Below, piece by piece: positions 20,679 to 35,700 of a stretch of 64,000 nt of DNA. The DNA lies in NCBI RefSeq assembly GCF_022539595.1, contig NC_072770.1, positions 24,669,105 to 24,733,104 of the forward strand. Reading direction: 5' to 3'. The notes under the pieces were generated by a model. That model was not told the origin of the DNA. It did not search any database and saw only the letters and a program-made list of their open reading frames with translations. Numbering within the stretch: position 1 is the stretch's first letter; each line of letters starts with the position of its first letter. The DNA is from Amphiprion ocellaris (lineage: Eukaryota; Chordata; Actinopteri; Pomacentridae). A program made the position numbers and the translations under genes.

Positions 20679-23600
20679 TCACTGCGTCACGCTTTTCTTT
20701 TGAGCAGCCGCCGCCCCTGCTGATGTCTCCCCCCACGGCTCTCCATCACTGTCCGCCCCTCGCTCTTTCTCCTCGTCCCAGTAGTCGTCCTCTTCCTCCT
20801 CCTCCTCCGACTCGTACGTGGACTTCTCTTCTTGCTTGATGGCTTGAATGGCAGGGGGAGCAGCCGCAGCGCTGTCACCGGAGTCGCTGCTGTCCTCGAA
20901 GGCCTCGGGGTTCTCCAGCATCTCCCGGATCAGCGGAGGCATAGGGCCTGGGATCTCCGTCTTTAATGTGATGGCTCTTTCTGCACCTACAGGCACATGA
21001 ATGTATATTTAACTGTTAGCGCGTAAACCTCCAACCAAACCACATCTATCTGCACATCTATGTTTAAAAGCGCTGGCAGCCCGTCATTTGGTAGCAGCTT
21101 GTGTGTATTGTGCAGCTCGTGCATGTGTCTCTCAGTGCTGACAACTGTGGATTTGAGACACTAGTTTCATAACAGGAAATTGGGTAAGAGTAGGGACTCT
21201 CATTTGGACACCATGACCTCCTCGTTTAAAAAAAACAAAACCAAACTGCAAGCCACTAGATAGGGTGTTACACCTTTTGCACTTTTGTTTTGGATAAAGT
21301 CTGCTAACTAGATCAGGTTTTCATTTTAAAGCTTTTATTTTGTTAAAACTGAATAGGTGAGTGTGATAACTTTGTTGTATTATTTCCTTTTTTTAGTATA
21401 GCAACCTCCATCCTCATTATTTGTTAACTGTGTTTGTGCTGATGAAGGTATATGCAATTAACAAACAGTACTAACTTTGGTTAAACAACACTTGGTTGTT
21501 CTTTGTTGCTTCTCTTTTCCCAGTGAGTTGGGCTGTAACACAAGAACTGCGGTCTGATACTGAGACCTACTCCGAAATTGTGGAAAAAAATCCGCTGACC
21601 TTTAGTGCTGATTCCTCGAAGGTCTGTGACTTTCATCAGCATGCGGGGAAACATGTGAGGCTTGTTTGGGCGTCTGCGGCGAGTGTAGATCTTCAGCGCC
21701 TCTAGCAGCGGTTCCTGCAGCTTGTCTACTTTCTCCGGCTCTTCCAAGTCCATTCGATCTGGGTGAGCAAAGCAGATGTACCAATATAGAGAGGAAATTA
21801 ACAAACAGCTGACAAGATGATAGAGAGAGAATTGCAAAACCATGAAGCAAAATAAAAATTTTACAGGCTTCATACTAGTGGCTGGTTACTAAACTATGAA
21901 CATATTTTGTCCCCTTGACTACAGGTGGAGATGAACAGGTGCAGAACAGTCAGCCAGACTCACCTCCACAGATGAGACAAATGGCACTGAGGAGCCCCGT
22001 CTCTGTATCGTCCATCTCCAAAGGCAGCAGCTGACCGGCGAAGGCAAACACCAGGTCTGTGAGGGGGCCAAAGCCAGCATTGTGCATCTGGGTCCTGTTA
22101 AGAGTCAGGCCATCTGAGAAGGTCATTGTGTCCTGTTCTGGCGTGTAGCGGGTGCATATCCTCAGCATCTACTCAGGGGAAAGAAAATGAGAAAGTCGAG
22201 ACAAAAGAGAAATTGAACAGCTCGTAAATTTTCAGATAAAGTTCCGAAGAAAATGGCAGCTGTTCGGTAGCACAGTTTCGTATTGTATGAAGCAGCGTGA
22301 CAGATGAACAGGCGTTAGGGAGGTGAGGAGCTGCAGGTTAAAGAAGAGAAGTAACAGGAGCATGAAGCTAGTACCAGGATGTCCAGACATGCAGATTTGA
22401 GGAGGGTGATCTGGTCAGCGATGGTGAGCGTAGTGAAGCCTGGTAGCCGCTTGGCAAACTCCACAATCTTTATAATGCACTTAGTGGAGAGCTCACTGAA
22501 CTTATCCCACAGGCCCAAGTCCAGCTGTACTCTGTGGTCAGCACTTGAATTCTGGGAGAGAGAAAGAGGGACACTTTGGTGTGTGTGTGACTGTGCAGGG
22601 TTTATACTGTGATTGTCCTTCCTGCAAAGCGTGAGCTTCAGTGGAGTGTGAGTAATTGGAAGTGGACGCAAGTTTACGAAGAAAAACTCACTGTGGTGTA
22701 TTTTCCTAGTTGGCACAGAGACGGGAAGGTCTCTTGGTGCGCTTTGCTGACTTTGTTAACCAGCTCCTCCAGTTCTCCACTAAGCTCATAGTTCTCTGGC
22801 AGCACCACCTCCTCCTTCACATCCTTCTTCTTTTTGTTCCTGTCATTGCGCACCGCTACAGATGAAACACAGGATCAACATTTAATTCCACTTTCAAATT
22901 TAAAAAAAACAACTCTCCATGTGCTACTAACTTGAAGACACTGACCTTCTTTGGACATTCCAACCTCAAAGCACTTCTGCAGCCGACAGTACTGGCAGCG
23001 GTTGCGGGTCACTTTGTTGATCTGGCAGTTCTTGTCTCGGTGGCAGGTGTACACCATATTCTTTTGGATGCTGCGCCGGAAAAATCCCTGAGGCAGATAA
23101 CAGAAAATGCCTTGTACACTGCTACAGAGAAAGAAATACGACACTCTAAAAGTTTTTCTTAAGCTCTCTGATAATATTATCATTTTCAGATATCACACTA
23201 ATCCATTTTTTTAGCTCAACAAAAGGACTGGAAAGAGTGAAAGAGCTAATCTGGTCCAGCTTTAGAGATGCAGACAGCTGTGTTATGTTAGCAAAAAACA
23301 ACCTGTTTCCACTCTCTGTGCTGAGATTCTAAAGCAACAAAGAAATATGATGGTGGTCAGAGCTCTCCATATGTAACTCGGAGTAAGTAAGTGAAAAGGC
23401 ATCAATAATTACCAAAATATCGACTCTTGTTTATCTTCAGATCGTATAAATCTTTTGCTTTTTATCAAAAATTTCCACGGAGAGGAACAACAAGACATCA
23501 TTTTTCCAAGAGTTTTCTTTGGGATTGTTAAAGATTTATCTTGTCGTATTTCAATGTTCCTTTAACAGAGTAGAATAGATCTTTATTTTCATAGTTGAAA

Positions 23601-26600
23601 AACAACAAAAGGCAGTTTAGCAGCTCTTTGGAAGTCCATGAAAAAAATAAAGTCATTACAAAAAATAAAATGTAGCAGAAATAAAAGAAAACAATAAGAA
23701 TGCACTGTGTAAAAACATGAATAAAAATAAAATTCCACTGCGAGAGCTTGCGCTGTATATAGTAAAATACAAAATCAGCTATTAAACACGAGGTAGTGTG
23801 TGCAAATAGTGCAGGGTGGGGGGTATTGTACTTTAGCTGCAAGGGTCCTCAGTCCTTTGTGGGGTTTTTGGGAAAGAGGAGATGCATTTAACAGTCAACA
23901 ATAACGTATTAGTGTCTGTATGAAGCCGGAACAGAAAGGATTTGTATGCTGGGTTCTTTTCCATTTCATTTTAAGCGCTAATTCTACTTTTAGAACAGTC
24001 TTATTTGACTTCTACAGTCCAATTCGTTGGTCACATTCACATGGATTTAGTTGCTATATTTATAATATGCAGTAGACGCAGTGATGCACTAGAGGGCAGC
24101 TAAACAACATCACATTGCAGCTATGCTTCCATGCACATCTGCCAGACTCTGGGTGAACATAAGGTTCTCACTTATCTGACTTTCTTCTCAGTGGACCTCA
24201 ACTGTTCCCTTTATACATGTCCTGTAAACTGTGCGTGTACCTCTGGCTCCACTCACCTTGCAGCCCTCACAGGAGCTCACTCCATAGTGATAACCAGATG
24301 ACTTGTCCTGGCACACAAAGCACGGCTTGTAGACCCGAGGGGGTGGAGGAGGAGAAGGAGAGCTGGGCACCATCTCCTCTGAGCTGGTGCTCTGGGTCTC
24401 CACCGCTGCAGAAGGAGAAGGAAAAACGCATTTAAGTTTTGTATTCGAGCATTGAAACTATGCTGAAAGCTAATACAACTACTGATTAAGAGATGGTGGT
24501 CAACAAACAACCCCCCAGACCCATGCAGGCCACCCCTTGGAGCCAGAAGGCAAGCTCAAAGGCAGACATTTTTAAGAGAAAAAGGAGGGGAGGGGGGATG
24601 CTGCTGATTGACAGGGACTTAAAAGAGACACAATTAGCTGATGGCCAGATGGCTCTGCTGATAAAATGCTGATTGGCAGCTGAGATTTGATTGGCTTCTC
24701 CATTTACTGGTGAGTGGGGGGAGCGAGATACCTCTGTTGACTTTTTGACTGACATCTGAATTTTTGTGTGTGTGCCTGCCTGCACACATGCTCACATTTT
24801 TATTTGAAAGGCCGTCCAACCAGACCTGCCCATATAGCTCGAGCCCCATGTGAACAAACAGAGGTGGGATGTTTATGAGACTCGTCTGTCTCCCCTCTGC
24901 TCCTTCTCACTGTCTCGCTAAAGAAAATGGCACACTGTATAACGCCATATGCTGGCCACAGGCAAAGTCATTTGACTGCCTGCTAATGAAAACGGCTAAA
25001 AACAAACAATGTAAAAAAACAAAAAACTCACAAGTTCATCCAGCTGTTTAAAACTGCAGCTCCTCAGAATAGAGAGTAAAACTACAACACGCCTGGTACA
25101 CATTTAAAGGTGATGACTAAAGAACAACCAGATTCCTTCGAACGTGCCTTTCAACTTTCACCTTCAGTCACCCCAACTTCACCTCCCTTTGCCCATTCCC
25201 ACCCCCACTCCCTTGTTTCCTGGCCCTAAATTCCTCAGTGCAGGCTGGACAGGGTTTAATAGTTGCCCAGGCTCATAAGCAGCCCTATAAAGGTTGTGTC
25301 TCGGATGGGAAGGAGGCCCCCGGCCAGGGTGACGGACTCTTTATTGGGATCCAGTCACCTTGGGCAGCTATTCACATCAACAGCTCCATCCTTGGATCCC
25401 TTCCTAGTAAAAATAAAGAATCTGGGGTCAAAAACCCAAAGTCACAGCCCCTCCTGTCACCTTCAATGGATAGCACAGGACTGAACCAAATGTGGCCCTC
25501 ACCCCACCACATCAACCCCAACCTGAACCCGCAGCTTGTCATTAACAAGACTGGTAAGGTTTCAAAAAACAGAGAGGCAAAGGCACAAAGGAATAATCTA
25601 ATAAAAACAGAGAGGGGAAAAATAAAAAGAGAAAGAAAGGGCAAGAAGGAGGTGAGTCCGAGGACAAAAACTTCCCAGTGGCCGAGAGGTTAAATAAAAT
25701 CCTGACTATTTAACTTTGACCTTGACTGAAGAAGGCCATTGCTAACTACAAGACCAGCAGCCTGCTTTAAGATTCAGAGATGTGGTCACATGATGCAACA
25801 CTACGTTCATCTAATCATGGCTGCACAAACTAATCGGCTGGTTGGCTAATCAATCAATAGAGAGCACCACTAATTTTGGACTGATTAATTAAACCCAATT
25901 TGAAGCAAATAAATTCAAATAAATGATGTTTTTTTATCAGCTGACAAAGAGTGATGTAACATTAAAACCTCTACTTGACTTACTTTGACATATTTTGCAT
26001 GAAGCTAACTGGTTTTGACACATTTTAATAGAAGTGTGAGTCAGTGGGGGAACTGTTATTGAGCATAATCTGAAGTGGAAACACAAAACACAGCAATTGG
26101 GATCGCTACACTCCCACCCATTACTCCTCTCGTGACATATGTGCATAAATTCAAACATTTCTGTTGCTTTTCAGTCCCAGGGTGCACTTTAACAATATTC
26201 TTGTAATTTTTAATGTGCTCGCAGCGAATTTAGATTTCAAGCCTTCTTCAAACAATATAACTCAGACCTGTTGTGCTGACAGAACATTAAAAAGTTCCTT
26301 TCTGTTCCCCACATTTAAACAATGACTAACAAGCGGTGAAGCCGGTATTCAGTTGACTCATGTGTTGTTTAACTGGAATTATTTAGTGGTGTGGACTGCT
26401 TTGTTTTGACTTGAAATAAATAAATGAATGTAGCGGTAAGTTATGTGTGCACTGTGTGACAGAAAGCCAGAACAAAGGAGGGTTTCTCATAAATTACTCA
26501 ATGTTTTTTTGGTCTTACTGCATTATTTACCACAAAGGATTTTAGAAAACATGTTTACAACAGTATAAGTAGTGTCAGTCAGCTCACTTGTGAAAATGGA

Positions 26601-29600
26601 AAATACTTGGATTTTGATATGGAAGAAGTAATTAGTTGATCAGCAGCTATATTGATAACTGATCACTTGTTTAGCTCTCTGAATCCCAATAATCTTCTAG
26701 TCTTTTTTGCTCCTGTCACATTTTTATACACTGTGGACTAATTTTATAAAATCCAGTTATAATGCTATAAATCAGAAATTTTACACAAAAAATGTATAAA
26801 ATATATGTATTTTTTCTTTTTCATCTTTCCATACATTTTTAACTGTTTACATTTTTTGTTTGTTTTCTTTCAGACATGCTCCTGTTTGCTCTGTGTAAAT
26901 GCAACCTGCACTTCAGTTTAGCTGAAAAGTCCCTGAATTTTTCTTACATGACTGTTAGTTGTAGCTGAGTCACTAATGACTTTATAATCACACAAAAGGC
27001 TTCAGGTTTTTTTTTTTTTTTTTACAGAATCAAGTTATTTGAAACCTATTTTTTTGTTAATAAGACGTAGAAAAAGATGATTTTGATGCATGGAGATTAA
27101 GTTATGTTTTTTAAATTGGAGTCCTAGAGTTAAGGATCTTCTCGAAGTTGGAAATCCTATGATTATTTCTGTATTTGCTGTTTCTGGCTTTGAGAAATGA
27201 TAGAGTTTTTGGCATTTTTTTAAAGCAGGCTTTGAGATTCAGAGGGTTATGTTTTTCTAGGGAAGTGCCAAACATTCCCCGATTCCACATCATTTATGAC
27301 CAAACATTTGTTATATTTTGAATAAAATGCAAGATTTCCTCTATACTGGGACACCATTATTATCCAACAACAAATGAAAGGAAAGAATGAAACAACCACT
27401 GCTGCATAACATTGAAAGAGCATTGAGAGTGATGAAGTTTATGTGTTGCGTGACTGAACAACGTACCAACATACAAGCTTCCAGCATCTTGCTTGTGTGG
27501 ATATGGTGCTTTTCATTGTCTTGTGTGATATTAAATCTCATATCAGTGTGTTTTGGAAATTAAATATGATATTAAAAGAGAGCAGCTTGGCCTACAGGAA
27601 ATTCTGACAGGCATATTTCCCTGTTTTCTCACACTTTATGACAAATTAATCATGGATTAAGAAAGTAATCTGCAGATTAATCAAAATGGAAAAAAGATGG
27701 TAAACTATGATGTCTCTGGTCAAACGGATCAAACAACCTGATTATGAGATTTTCATTTCTGCCTGTTTGTTCTACTCTTATCAGAAAATGCTGCAAATAT
27801 TATGCAATCTTCAGAAACAGTAGGTGTGATGACAGATGTTGGAAAATGTATCATGTTTCATGCACGAGTTTATGAATAAACAAAGAGCTGCTGGGTGAGC
27901 AGTAAATAGTGTGATGCATTCAGTTTTGGGGCATTAGGAGCTGAAGTGTGGGAGGTGGAGGTGAAGGAGTTTGGAGCTGAATGAGTGGCACTGTAACCTG
28001 ATCACTGTTTTCTGTTTATATAGTAACACTGACAATGTAAAAGTGTCCCTGAGAGAACAAATGGAAAAATAGCTCCCATTGAAACGGAGAAGCTGCATCT
28101 GGCGCCAGGAGAGAGGTAGTGACTGACAGTGTCTGAGGGTGGTGAGAGCTGGTGAGGAGGGACGTGACTCAGAGGAACCTGACGGAGGGAGACAGGGCGA
28201 GAGACGCTGGGCTTGAAGGCAGGAGAGAGAGCGAGGAGGATGGAGGAGGGGACTTTACCTGGTGTGGAGAAAGAGGGAGAGGAGCCAAAAACTGTCAGCA
28301 GCTGTCATCACCCTGAACTGAGCTCAGCCTCAGAGCCTGGGCTTGAAAAAAATACCTCTCTCTTCTTAACCTACATCTCACCCCTCAGTGTGTCACAACA
28401 TCAATCAGCGCGCCGCTATTGGACGCCGAACAGACGACATGGACTCGTGTGAATCAGCCAACCTGATGCAGCTCCTCTGCACAAGCGCTTCACATGCAAT
28501 CAAAACTATAAATATAACCTGTCATCCGACTCATTTCATCATCTACTTGCAGGGCTTTAAATAATACTAAACTCCATCTACTTAGAGTTTAACTCCAAAA
28601 TAAAATTCTCTTCCTATCAACTGCGTCACCACATAGCAATATTCCTGTGTGCTACTTCACTTCATATACCCATCTTGCTTCCATGTGTCTTTTTCATCTT
28701 CCTCCTCTCACATTTCCTCAGCGTTTGTTGTCAGATCAGCACATCCCTGTTTAGACAACAGATGCCCCTCCGAAAGCAGACACCTTCCTTATCAGCTCTG
28801 ATGCCTGAGAGTCAAAGCTCTGCAGGAGCTGAGATACTGCTCCCGAGAAGAGTGAAAATCTTTTCTAACGGCAACAAATATTGCAAATACACCAACGACA
28901 AAGCTGAAAAGGTGTTTTAGCTGTTTCACTGAACTGATTTTATAATAACAGATAAGAGATACAAAAAATCTAGTGTTTTTACTCTGAATTCTCTGTGTTT
29001 TTTAGGAGATACTGCAAAATGCTTAGAATTAATTTGTGGTATAGATTTAGGACACAGCTTCCCTTTCTGCCAGAGCAGATGCCCAGCTGTCCATTTGGCA
29101 TCCAGCACAGATATTTTACTGTGACAAAGCTGATGTTTCAGCTGCACAGAACTGATCTGCCATTTGGTATTAACAAGTATATGAGAATGAAAACACAGTG
29201 GCTGATAATTCCTGCCTTCACGCTTGCAGCAGTATCTGTTTTACAGCCTGAATGTGCACACAGTCCAGAAACACACACAAAGACTGGTTGAAGGTGTTCC
29301 TCCATTCCTCACGGAGCGTCTGTGTGGACTAAACAGTGTGACACATGGCCTATAGGACCGGCAGCCTGGCTCAACCTGCCAACATCGCACATCTTATTGA
29401 ACTAGACTTTGGCCTGGAGGCTCCTCTGAGTCTCACAGTGAGGAGAAGTAGTGGAAGATACAGCTAAAGACTGTAACAAAGAGCCTAATAAACTGTATCT
29501 GTGACACATCCTCACTTATTGCTTCTTTTGGAGCCCAATCAGAATTCTGTGAAATACAATCAAATAGCACTGACACATACGATTGTATTAAAATACATAA

Positions 29601-32600
29601 AGATTAGCCAGACAAAAGAAATGCCTGTTAGATTCACATTTTTTTCGAATATAGATTAATTTTGACGGCAAATTCAGCTTTTGCAGAACGTCTCGCCTCA
29701 TGAAATGTTCGGCAGCATGCTGTGGAATGTGCGTGCACATGTGAATATGTGTGTGTGGGCCGCTGTACTGGCCAGTTGGACAGTGTGTGATGGGTTTCTG
29801 TGTGATTCTGAGTGCAACAACACTCAGAAACATGGAGCGAGGGGCAGGAAACGCTGGGGTAAATGTGCTTCATTATTATATGGCTGTAACACAAGGAAGC
29901 CTTGTTTAAGTCCATTTCAAAGGGGCAACTGAAATATATTTTGACTCAGATTTACATCATAATATGTATGTGTCACCCTCAAAGTTCCTGTATTACGAGA
30001 AAATAAACAGCGGGGCAGAGTTTCAACCTCAAATATGCTGAGCAAGTAATTACCACGACAGCAGGGAGGAGATGGGGGAGATCTGAGTGACAATCCCTTT
30101 CATCAGCTGTTTTAAGTTCAATACCAGTGTTCCCTCCACCCTCCCCATCCCTCCCCCAAACTCAACCCTGGCTAATAACCCTCTTCCCCCCTCTGTCCTC
30201 TCCTGCCTTCCTGCCCTGGCAGAAGGAGGAGCCCTTCCTGTCATTGGCAGCGCCTTTTAAAGGAAAGGCTGTGAAAACCAGGCTACTGTCCAGGAGATGG
30301 CTCCATAAAAACAGCACCAAACACTTAAAAAGGAGGCAGGGACACACAAACACAGCAGTGCACAAAGGCACACACACACACACATTTGCACAAGCTTGGT
30401 TACAAAAACAGAAAACCTGGAAAAAAGCCCCAGACACCAAACCCCTTCACAGTTGAGTTTTGCAATGTGGGATGCACAGTGGAAATATGCGGCAAAAGAG
30501 CAGAATTCATGATAATGTGACCGTAATGCCAAACAAAGTTTAAAAACCTGGAAAATCACTGTCATGGAATATTGTTTTTCATGGTCAAGGAGTTGGTCTT
30601 TGTCTGCAGTGTGTGGGGGAGGCTGCATTTATGGGACAGGTTGTTAAATTTAGGTTTGTCCCTTTTGTCCCTTTCTTTTTTTTTTATAACTCCCAATAAA
30701 CCCAGCTTTATATTTTTCCCCCTATTTTGATATTACAGAGTCCATATAGCCAATACTGGGGTTCAACATAACATCACAAACACATCTTCTGCCAAACTCA
30801 GTGTTTTTTTGGCAGAAAATCCTGGGTGTGTAAAGGTCAAGAGCAGACATGACCAGACATCAGGCACTGTGGTAATATGTGGTAAGATTTTAAATACTTT
30901 AAAAATGCACTTTGTCATGAGAAAATAAAGATATCACTGCTGCATGGCTTGATGACAGTGTGAACCAATCTTGTACCTTGTTTGAAAGATTACATTTTGA
31001 AAGCGACTTAAAGCAGCTCTTTATTAAATTATTGCTAAAAGTGATTCACATTTGGCAGTGGCAATGCAAGGGATTAGAGAAAACTGTAGGGCGCATCAAT
31101 AAATCAGAATCATCAAAAGAACAAACTCTGTGAAAGTTAATGTGGCGAAAACTGGGCTTTGAGCTGTGACGCCAAAATCAGAGACAAGCTGGAACACGAC
31201 TCACAAGATGTTGGTTTGAATCACTTTCACTCGAGAACAATCACTAATCAGGGGCATCTGCCCCTGCAGATTTTATAGAACAGCTTCAATTGCAAAAATA
31301 TGCTCTTCCTGTCATATTAAAAAGGTTAATTTAACTAAATTAGATCTATTGTGCAACCACAGATAATGTATTTGCCATGTGTGCGTTCTGACCAGTCTAT
31401 AGGTGTCACAGTCAAAGAGAAATGCAGGATGATTACATGGAACTATAGCATAAATACTGTGAATAACCAGATACGAGTTATAATTTGGTCTGCATGATTC
31501 AAGATAACTAAATAGTCGGTCGTGGTATTTTCTCTGATAATTTTATTTGACCAGAGAGAGGGATGTCTGGCTGTAAACAAAAGGAAAATGAAAACACTTC
31601 ATGTTGTTCATTTTTGTGTTTTGATGAATCCAGAAAGATTTTAATGCAAATTGGTTTACCAACAAAATAATGTGAAACCTTTATTTTTGTTCTACCACCG
31701 CCACTGCTGAAAGTACCTGAATATATCAAAACAGTGTTTAGCTTGTTTGTTCAAGTCATAAAATTTTCAGCAGCACCCAATAACTTAACATGCCTTCATA
31801 TTCACATGTTCTGGTTGTTATTAAATACTTTGAGCATGCAGTGATGGAAAAGCTGTTTCATTAAATAATACTCTGCCTTCACACACAAACACATGCGTAC
31901 ACCCTGAACCTTAAAAAAGAGCCTGTTGGCATCAAGAGGACAAGCACACACCTTTACCCAGTGACACACATTACTAAACTGTATTAAAGACGCCGCTGTG
32001 TATACAATCAAAACAATGATGTAAACCTTTTTTGTCCAACAAATGCAATACCGACCAGTTTTTAAAAATCTCATATATCCTTCATAAAACCTTCTGTCTT
32101 TGTCAGTTACTGCCTATGAAAGCATCTCCCAGCTAGCTGTGCTCTTCCTGTGTGATGATATGATGCTCCATTGTTAAAGTAGCTTTGAAGAGCCCATTTT
32201 AAAGAGAGGGTTCCCAAAAAAAGGAGATTATCACTGAATGAAGACAAGAGTGTTTCCCCTCAAGGCCTGAAACATCGAGACACAAAGGGCAACAGTGGGC
32301 TTAATCCCAAATTCCAACCTCATCCTGCCACTCTCCTTTCAGGCCTCGTCTCTTTAAACTGCCCCTACACACTCCTTAATGTCTTAATTGAGCCTTTGTA
32401 ATTGTAATTGAATCATTAGAAGCTCTTGGTTACACAACACGAGGCATGTAAACGTATCCATGTGTGAGCAAAGAATAAACACACATTATTGCTGGGGGGG
32501 AAAAACACATACTGTTGGAAGAAAGAGGGGAGATCTTCAAAAGAAGAGAAAAACAAATGTCACGGCGCACAAGAGGCAGTGACAGAGAGACAGACGGACT

Positions 32601-32710
32601 TCAGCACGTAACCGCTGCCTTTAATACCTCCTGACGTTGAAACAAAGGAAGGCAAAGAGGTGCTGAACTGCCTCACACAAAAAAGACCAGGAAGAGATGA
32701 CCCCCCCCCC

Positions 32711-32788
<78 letters not shown>

Positions 32789-35700
32789 GAGAGGCAGTGT
32801 GTGTGTGTGTGTGTGTGTCAGGCCAAAATGCTCTCAGGAATTTAGAGCCACAACGTCCAACACAACATGTTCTCAGAAAGTAGATTCATCAGTTGTTCAC
32901 TTTCTGATTAGGAGATAAAAGTCTGCAGCAGGTAATGGGGTTCCCTGCAATAAATACAAGATTACACACAAGAAATAAAGAAAACAATCCTGTCAGGGTC
33001 ACAACTAGTCACATATTAGTGACAAGGGCCATTATCTAATTTTTCATTGTCAAACAGGAGGCAGTGTCTCGATTTTGTTCTCAATGATTGTACTTTAATT
33101 GCAATTGTTAGACTCCATTGCTTAAACATAATGTGCATTTTTCAACTACAGTGACAGAAAATGTAACATCTTAAATAAATGAGCTTAATGGTTTTGATTT
33201 GAACTCGGTCTTTAAAAAAATAAGCAAAGTGGCCCAGAAAAACACACAATTTGTTACATTTTGAATAATCAGATCATAGAAAGGGTGATTTTCTCTATAA
33301 ATACACCTGAAAGTAATTATTTTCTTAGTAAATCAAAAAAAAAAAAAAAAGCAAATTGACAGAAAATGTGAAAACAGCCTGAGGTGATGTCTTTGAACAT
33401 CTCCTCCAAAATATTCATTTCACTGTGACTTAGAACTGAAGAAAGCAGCAAATCCTTCACATTGGAGAAGCTCAAAAGGCAAAAGGTTTTGCTTGAAAAA
33501 AAAACACTAATCTGATCATTCCCTTTAATTAATCAATAAGTTAATCAGTGAATCACTTAATGTCCATTTCTCAGCAGAGGAATTTAAAACTGATCACCTT
33601 CATGTTGAAGAATGCTGATGTCCTTGACAAAGAAATAAAGCTGCAGAATGAAAGGTGTTACTCACCTCATGACTAACACCTTTTTGCACGTTGCTGGACA
33701 TTAATGGTAACGGGTTATTTGGATAAAAGGCTCTTGTTTAGTTTTTTTGCTACCATGTTTGAATAAAATCTGTGCACGTACAGTTTCTTGGCTGACACTA
33801 AGACCTGCAACCTGCATGGCTTAGAAAAAAGGCAAGGAAGAAAGAGCCAAATTTCATATAAAGAGAGCATGATTAATGAACATTTGTGGACATTTGTCTT
33901 TCAGGCTGGCATCTGGCAAAGCTCCACAGCGAGTTGAAACAGGCCCTGCTGTGGTGTTTGTCATCCTGACTGCTCATCTATCATCATTAGTGAGCACTGT
34001 GGTCCTGACAGGCTATGATGCACTGGTATCTAAATAATTACTGAAGACAAATAGACTTAAGGTGCTCAGCGGGGACGTCCCAAATCACTGGAGAAAAGTA
34101 GGAGAAGACGTATTTTATCTGACACACATGAACACACTTTCTGCAGGTCGTTTCTATAGACAGATAAAGTCAATGTTTGATTTTCCAAGTCACTGAGCCA
34201 AGTGTAATCAAAGAGTGTGAAAACAGACTCCATGACAATAACAAAAGGTCTGCTTATTATTTTTAGTAGATAGAGGGACTTTTTCCTCATTTATCGCTGT
34301 AGTGTTTGTCTGAGTAACGGTTCCTGTGTGGATGATTAGATTTTCTTGTATGTCTGAATACCTGATGCAATCTGTGCCTTTCTTACTCAGGTCTTTTGAG
34401 GCTAAAGAATGTCTCGAGTTGGGAAACAGGGAGTGTTTTTATGTCAAATGATTGATACCTCATCTTTCATTCATCTTTAAATAATAGCGTCTCGGTTTAA
34501 TATAACTTCTTGGCATCAGTGCAAACACAAATCAATGCAAAGTAAAAGATTGCTCATATGGTGAACTTCGTTTATCTTTTGTAAGTGGCCAGTTTTCTAA
34601 CTAACTGTGGCTTTTTTGTGTGTCAGAATTGTAACCGTGTGATTTCAAGGCCCGTTTGCCTTCAATCTGTCAGTGCTGTTTCTGTTGAGCGCTTGTTGTT
34701 TTCTGGACACATCACCGGGTTAAGTCCCTGCATTGTTTGGGAGGACTGTCAATCATGTGAAGTCATTCATAAAGAAAACAAACGGCGTGATGTATAAATA
34801 CACTCCCCGACTCACTCACTCACAATCACAAAAGCACACTGAGCACATAAACAAACAAACTGCAGGGCGAGAACTGGCACATATGATCGAAAAGGAATCC
34901 GACTCTTCCTGCTGCGTGATAACACAACTGGGGCTTTGATAAGGACACACATTAACACACACACATAGCCGGGTGGACGGTATATGTTGTATACTCACAC
35001 TGGACGCTGCTGGTCCCGGCCCAGGCAAAGGGGTCCAAGCCAGAGAAGTAAGGGGTGGCCTTACCCAGCATGCAGGAGCCTTGTCTGGACACATCAAAGA
35101 GGGGCCGAGGGGCCAGACCCAGAGCCTCCATGCAGTCAAACATGCTCCTCTCAAAGCTATTGTTCTCAGATATTCTCAGAAAAAGCTCCCTGGGACTGAA
35201 AGTAACTTAATGCCCTGCTCGGTCCAGGTGTCCTCTGTCTGTCTGTCTGTATTCGCCCCTGCCCTCTGGCTGCCTCTTCTGTCTCTCCCAGACTCAGTCC
35301 TCCACAAGGCCTGGATCACTTCTTTCTGACTCTCTTTTCTCACCTTATTTCTGTTCTACAACACCAACTGCTTCCCCGCTCTGTGCACCACTGGCCTGCT
35401 CTGCCCTGTCTGCTGTAACTGATCTCAGCTCCCCTCTCTGGCTCTCTGGGCCTCTCACACTCCACCACAGTCACAGCCAGCGATCTGCACGCTCTCCCAC
35501 TCCTGGAAAAAAGGGGGTGGGGTTGAAGAAGCAGAAAGAGGAGGGTCATCCAGCCTGAGGAGGTGTGCTCCTGCCTTCCGACTGGCCTCACACCAAACTG
35601 CTCTCCCTCCCTCCCTCTTTTCGCCTTCAAGTTTTCAAACTCACCTCTTCATGTTTCATATTCGGCAAATGAAAACAAACACTCCTCGCCTCCCCTATTC

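Larger units (their letters stand above)
24406..34998 (-). other. rarg intron between A2 exon and first DNA-binding exon
   Basis: A 10.6 kb intron with no supported coding exon. It holds two perfect TGATTGACAG sites, a CArG box, (CA)n/(GT)n tracts at 32713-32818, a poly(A) run at about 33338 and GC-richer islands at about 25180-25560 and 30120-30320. The second island has CTTCCTGTCATTGGCAGCG and CTTTTAAAGG and could be a conserved element. The ORF at 25238-25693 has no recognisable domain. Confidence 0.55.

Noticed and set aside
25238..25693. 151-codon plus-strand ORF inside a rarg intron
   Set aside because: No recognisable domain and no matching splice context; the Lys/Arg-rich tail looks like composition. 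Treated as possible regulatory DNA instead.
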